NCBI GenBank assembly: GCA_946886325.1
Contig: CAMPIK010000099.1
Span: forward strand, 1-7,738
Direction: 5' to 3'
Length of the DNA stretch: 7,738 nucleotides
DNA from: an uncultured Shinella sp.
Lineage (GTDB): Bacteria; Pseudomonadota; Alphaproteobacteria; Rhizobiales; Rhizobiaceae
Part shown: in pieces, positions 5,343 through 7,738 of the stretch
Layout: every line of letters starts with the position of its first letter
Position numbering within the stretch: position 1 is the stretch's first letter
Translations under genes and position numbers: made by a program
Notes under the pieces: generated by a model
Seen by the model: the letters and a program-made list of their open reading frames with translations, nothing else
Databases searched by the model: none
What the model was told of the DNA's origin: nothing

Positions 5343-6299
5343 ATGACAATGTCCGAGATCCGTATCGACGCGGAGACCAAGGCGGCGCCCGCAAAGGCGC
5401 CGCTCGATCCGCATCTGAAAGCCCTCGAAAACGAGGCGATCCATATTTTCCGCGAGGTGGCGGCCGAATTCGAGCGTCCCGTGATGCTCTATTCGATCGG
5501 CAAGGATAGTTCCGTCCTGCTGCATCTCGCCCGCAAGGCCTTCCATCCGGGCCGCGTCCCCTTCCCGCTGCTGCATGTCAACACGGGCTGGAAGTTCGCC
5601 GAGATGATCGCGTTCCGCAACGAGATCGTGAAGCGCTACGACCTCGACCTGATCGAGCATATCAACCCGCGTGGTGCTGCCGAAAACATCACGCCCTTCA
5701 CGCATGGCTCGGCCCGCTACACCGACATCATGAAGACCGAGGCGCTGCGCCATGCGCTCGACGCCGGCAAGTATGACGCGGCCTTCGGCGGGGCGCGTCG
5801 CGACGAGGAGGCCTCGCGCGCCAAGGAGCGCATCTACTCCTTCCGCACGCCTGATCATAAATGGGACCCGCGCAACCAGCGCCCGGAACTCTGGAATATC
5901 TATAACGGCATGGTCAACCGCGGCGAAAGCGTGCGCGCCTTCCCGCTGTCGAACTGGACCGAGGTCGATATCTGGCGCTACATCCAGGCCGAGAACATTC
6001 CGATCGTTCCGCTCTATTTCGCCGCGAAGCGCCCCTTCGTCGAGCGCGACGGCATGATGATCCTCGCCGAGGACCCGCGCCTCGAACTGCTGCCCGGCGA
6101 AGTGAAGCAGGAAGGCGTCATCCGCTTCCGCACGCTCGGCTGCTTCCCGCTGACGGGTGCCATCCGCTCCACCGCCACCACGCTCGACGACATCATCACC
6201 GAGCTGGAGACCGCCACCGTCTCCGAGCGCCAGGGCCGCGCGATCGACCGCGACCAGTCCGGCTCGATGGAAAAGAAGAAACGCGAAGGGTATTTCTGA
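5343..6299 (+). CDS. cysD: Sulfate adenylyltransferase (ATP sulfurylase) small subunit CysD
   Basis: Catalytic subunit of ATP sulfurylase, forming APS and pyrophosphate from ATP and sulfate in the cytoplasm, together with the GTPase CysN. It has 318 residues, the usual length being just over 300. Family features in order: [19 protein letters not shown] (21-39), the ATP pyrophosphatase loop [16 protein letters not shown] (50-65), [12 protein letters not shown] (74-85), [20 protein letters not shown] (149-168), [16 protein letters not shown] (174-189), [15 protein letters not shown] (200-214), and the basic C-terminus [13 protein letters not shown]. Start 5343 has GGAG 5 nt upstream; a second ATG at 5349 is possible but 11 nt away, and the frame open from 5253 overlaps cysH and is not used. 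One base separates its stop from cysN, so the two subunits are co-translated. Confidence 0.97.
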   Translation: MTMSEIRIDAETKAAPAKAPLDPHLKALENEAIHIFREVAAEFERPVMLYSIGKDSSVLLHLARKAFHPGRVPFPLLHVNTGWKFAEMIAFRNEIVKRYDLDLIEHINPRGAAENITPFTHGSARYTDIMKTEALRHALDAGKYDAAFGGARRDEEASRAKERIYSFRTPDHKWDPRNQRPELWNIYNGMVNRGESVRAFPLSNWTEVDIWRYIQAENIPIVPLYFAAKRPFVERDGMMILAEDPRLELLPGEVKQEGVIRFRTLGCFPLTGAIRSTATTLDDIITELETATVSERQGRAIDRDQSGSMEKKKREGYF

Positions 6300-6300
6300 G

Positions 6301-7738
6301 ATGACCGTTTCCGCCACCGCAACCGCCGTCGCGCATCCGGCCGTCGAACCCGAACGCGCCACCCGCGACACGCGCCCGCTCCGCCTCATCACCTGCGGCT
6401 CGGTCGACGACGGCAAGTCGACGCTGATCGGCCGCCTGCTCTGGGACACCAAGGCCGTCAAGGAAGACCAGGCCGCGACGCTCCAGCGCGACTCGTCCGG
6501 CAAGCAGAACGATCTCGGCCTGCCCGATTTCGCGCTGCTTCTGGACGGTCTCCAGGCCGAGCGCGAACAGGGCATCACCATCGATGTCGCCTATCGCTAT
6601 TTCTCGACCGACCGGCGCTCCTTCATCGTCGCCGACACGCCCGGCCACGAGCAGTATACCCGCAACATGGCGACCGGCGCCTCGACGGCGGATCTCGCCG
6701 TGCTGCTGGTCGATGCGCGCGCCGGCCTGCTCGAACAGACCCGCCGCCATGCCACCATCGCGACGCTGATGGGCATCCGGCAGTTCGTGCTCGCGGTCAA
6801 CAAGATCGACCTCATCGGCTACGACCGCGCCCGCTTCGACGAGATCACGCACGAGTTCAGGGAACTGGCGCTGTCGCTCGGCGTCAAGCAGGTGACGGCG
6901 ATCCCGCTGTCGGCGCTGAAGGGCGAGAACGTCGTCTATGACGGCCGCGCTTCCATGCCGTGGTACGACGGGCCGACGCTGGTGGAAACGCTGGAGAAGG
7001 CGACCACCCGCTCCAACCAGACGGTCGGCTTCCGCCTGCCGGTACAGCGCGTCTCGCGCCCCGGCGAAAGCTTCCGCGGCTATCAGGGCACCGTCGCCGG
7101 TGGGGCCGTGAAGCCCGGCGACAGCGTGACGATCCTGCCCTCCGGCATGGTCGCCAATGTCAAGCAGATCGTCACCTTCGACCTCGTGCGCAACGCGGCC
7201 GTTGCCGGCGATGCAATCACGCTGGTGCTCGACCGGCAGGTCGACGTCTCGCGCGGCGACATGATCGTCTCGATCGACAGCCAGCCGATGACCGGCCGCA
7301 AGTTCGACGCGCAGATGGTCGCGCTCCAGGCCGAGGGCATCGAGCCGGGAAAACGCTACTGGCTGAAGAGCGGCTCGCGCCGCCAGCGCGTCAGCGTCCA
7401 GCCGGCAAGCCAGCTCGATCTCAAGACCGGCAAGTGGGACAAGGCCGAGCGGCTGCCGATGAACGGCATCGGCAAGGTGCATCTCGTCTTCGACGAGCAG
7501 GCGATCTTCGACACCTATGGCGAAAACCGCACCACCGGTGCCTTCATCCTGATCGACCCCGACACGCTGAACACGGTGGCGGGCGGCATGATCACCGGGC
7601 GCACCTCCGACATCGGCGGCATCCACAAGGACGACGAGCGGGTGATCCTGTCGCTGCCGGCCGACCTCGCCGACAAGCTGATGGCGACGGAACTCTTCGC
7701 CAACCGCCGCCACGACGTGGACGTCCGGCATACGAGCG
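6301..7738 (+). CDS. cysN: Sulfate adenylyltransferase large subunit CysN (GTPase; 3' end cut by window edge)
   Basis: Regulatory GTPase subunit that drives APS synthesis by CysD. The frame is open from ATG 6301 to the window edge, 479 complete codons. Translation-factor GTPase motifs are all present: P-loop GSVDDGKS (33-40), the switch region around EQGITIDVAYRYF (89-101), DTPGHEQYTRNM (112-123), NKID (167-170) and SALKGEN (204-210). These are followed by the EF-Tu-like beta-barrel domains beginning about residue 241 (TVGFRLPVQRV) and ending at the edge with ANRRHDVDVRH. From typical CysN lengths, about 15-30 residues are missing if it is a plain CysN. Whether a CysC (APS kinase) domain is fused, as in NodQ or CysNC proteins, cannot be seen. 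GAAGGG precedes the start by 11 nt; translation is probably coupled to cysD. Confidence 0.96.
   Translation, partial: MTVSATATAVAHPAVEPERATRDTRPLRLITCGSVDDGKSTLIGRLLWDTKAVKEDQAATLQRDSSGKQNDLGLPDFALLLDGLQAEREQGITIDVAYRYFSTDRRSFIVADTPGHEQYTRNMATGASTADLAVLLVDARAGLLEQTRRHATIATLMGIRQFVLAVNKIDLIGYDRARFDEITHEFRELALSLGVKQVTAIPLSALKGENVVYDGRASMPWYDGPTLVETLEKATTRSNQTVGFRLPVQRVSRPGESFRGYQGTVAGGAVKPGDSVTILPSGMVANVKQIVTFDLVRNAAVAGDAITLVLDRQVDVSRGDMIVSIDSQPMTGRKFDAQMVALQAEGIEPGKRYWLKSGSRRQRVSVQPASQLDLKTGKWDKAERLPMNGIGKVHLVFDEQAIFDTYGENRTTGAFILIDPDTLNTVAGGMITGRTSDIGGIHKDDERVILSLPADLADKLMATELFANRRHDVDVRHTS

Noticed and set aside
6196..7731. 511-codon minus-strand frame opposite cysN, and a similar one at 5181-6581 opposite cysD
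   Set aside because: Antisense shadows of strongly conserved ATP sulfurylase genes; no family character or ribosome binding site.

Overview
The window is high-GC DNA of alphaproteobacterial, most likely Rhizobiaceae (Rhizobium/Sinorhizobium/Shinella-like), character. The reasons are the APS-reductase form of CysH, the rhizobial-looking CysD and CysN sequences, and an apparent RirA-type iron operator. It holds the two halves of assimilatory sulfate metabolism with a regulator and a secreted-protein gene between them. Species cannot be fixed from sequence reading alone.

Left part, minus strand: a sulfate ABC import operon read right to left. It comprises a periplasmic sulfate-binding protein (1183-2208), permease CysT (315-1178) and the start of permease CysW (325 to the left edge); the ATPase CysA would lie beyond the edge. 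The genes are tightly packed, with a 4-nt gap and then an 11-nt overlap. A candidate promoter overlapped by a 29-nt imperfect palindrome lies just upstream of the binding protein gene.

Middle, also minus strand: an Rrf2-family regulator with four cysteines in a C-x8-C-x2-C-x5-C pattern (2500-2955), and a 380-residue secreted protein (3115-4257). The latter has 18 RTX nonapeptide repeats and a type I secretion-like C-terminus. Its N-terminal ~140 residues look like a HasA hemophore domain, including the Tyr heme ligand and its partner His. Its upstream region carries a perfect TGA-N9-TCA palindrome, the form of the rhizobial iron-responsive operator, placed where a repressor would sit. I read this as an iron-regulated, calcium-folding, secreted heme-binding protein. 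No secretion or receptor genes for it are in the window.

Right part, plus strand: the cysH-cysD-cysN operon. CysDN (ATP sulfurylase) makes APS and CysH, an Fe4S4 APS reductase, reduces APS to sulfite. cysN runs off the right edge probably only some tens of codons from its end. A 9-bp hairpin holds the cysH stop codon in its loop, and the cysH leader has an unassigned strong Shine-Dalgarno sequence and a small upstream frame that ends on the cysH start codon.

The import operon supplies sulfate to CysDN and CysH. The four-cysteine Rrf2 protein is the natural candidate sulfur-responsive regulator of the locus. The most interesting item is the HasA-RTX protein and its operator.
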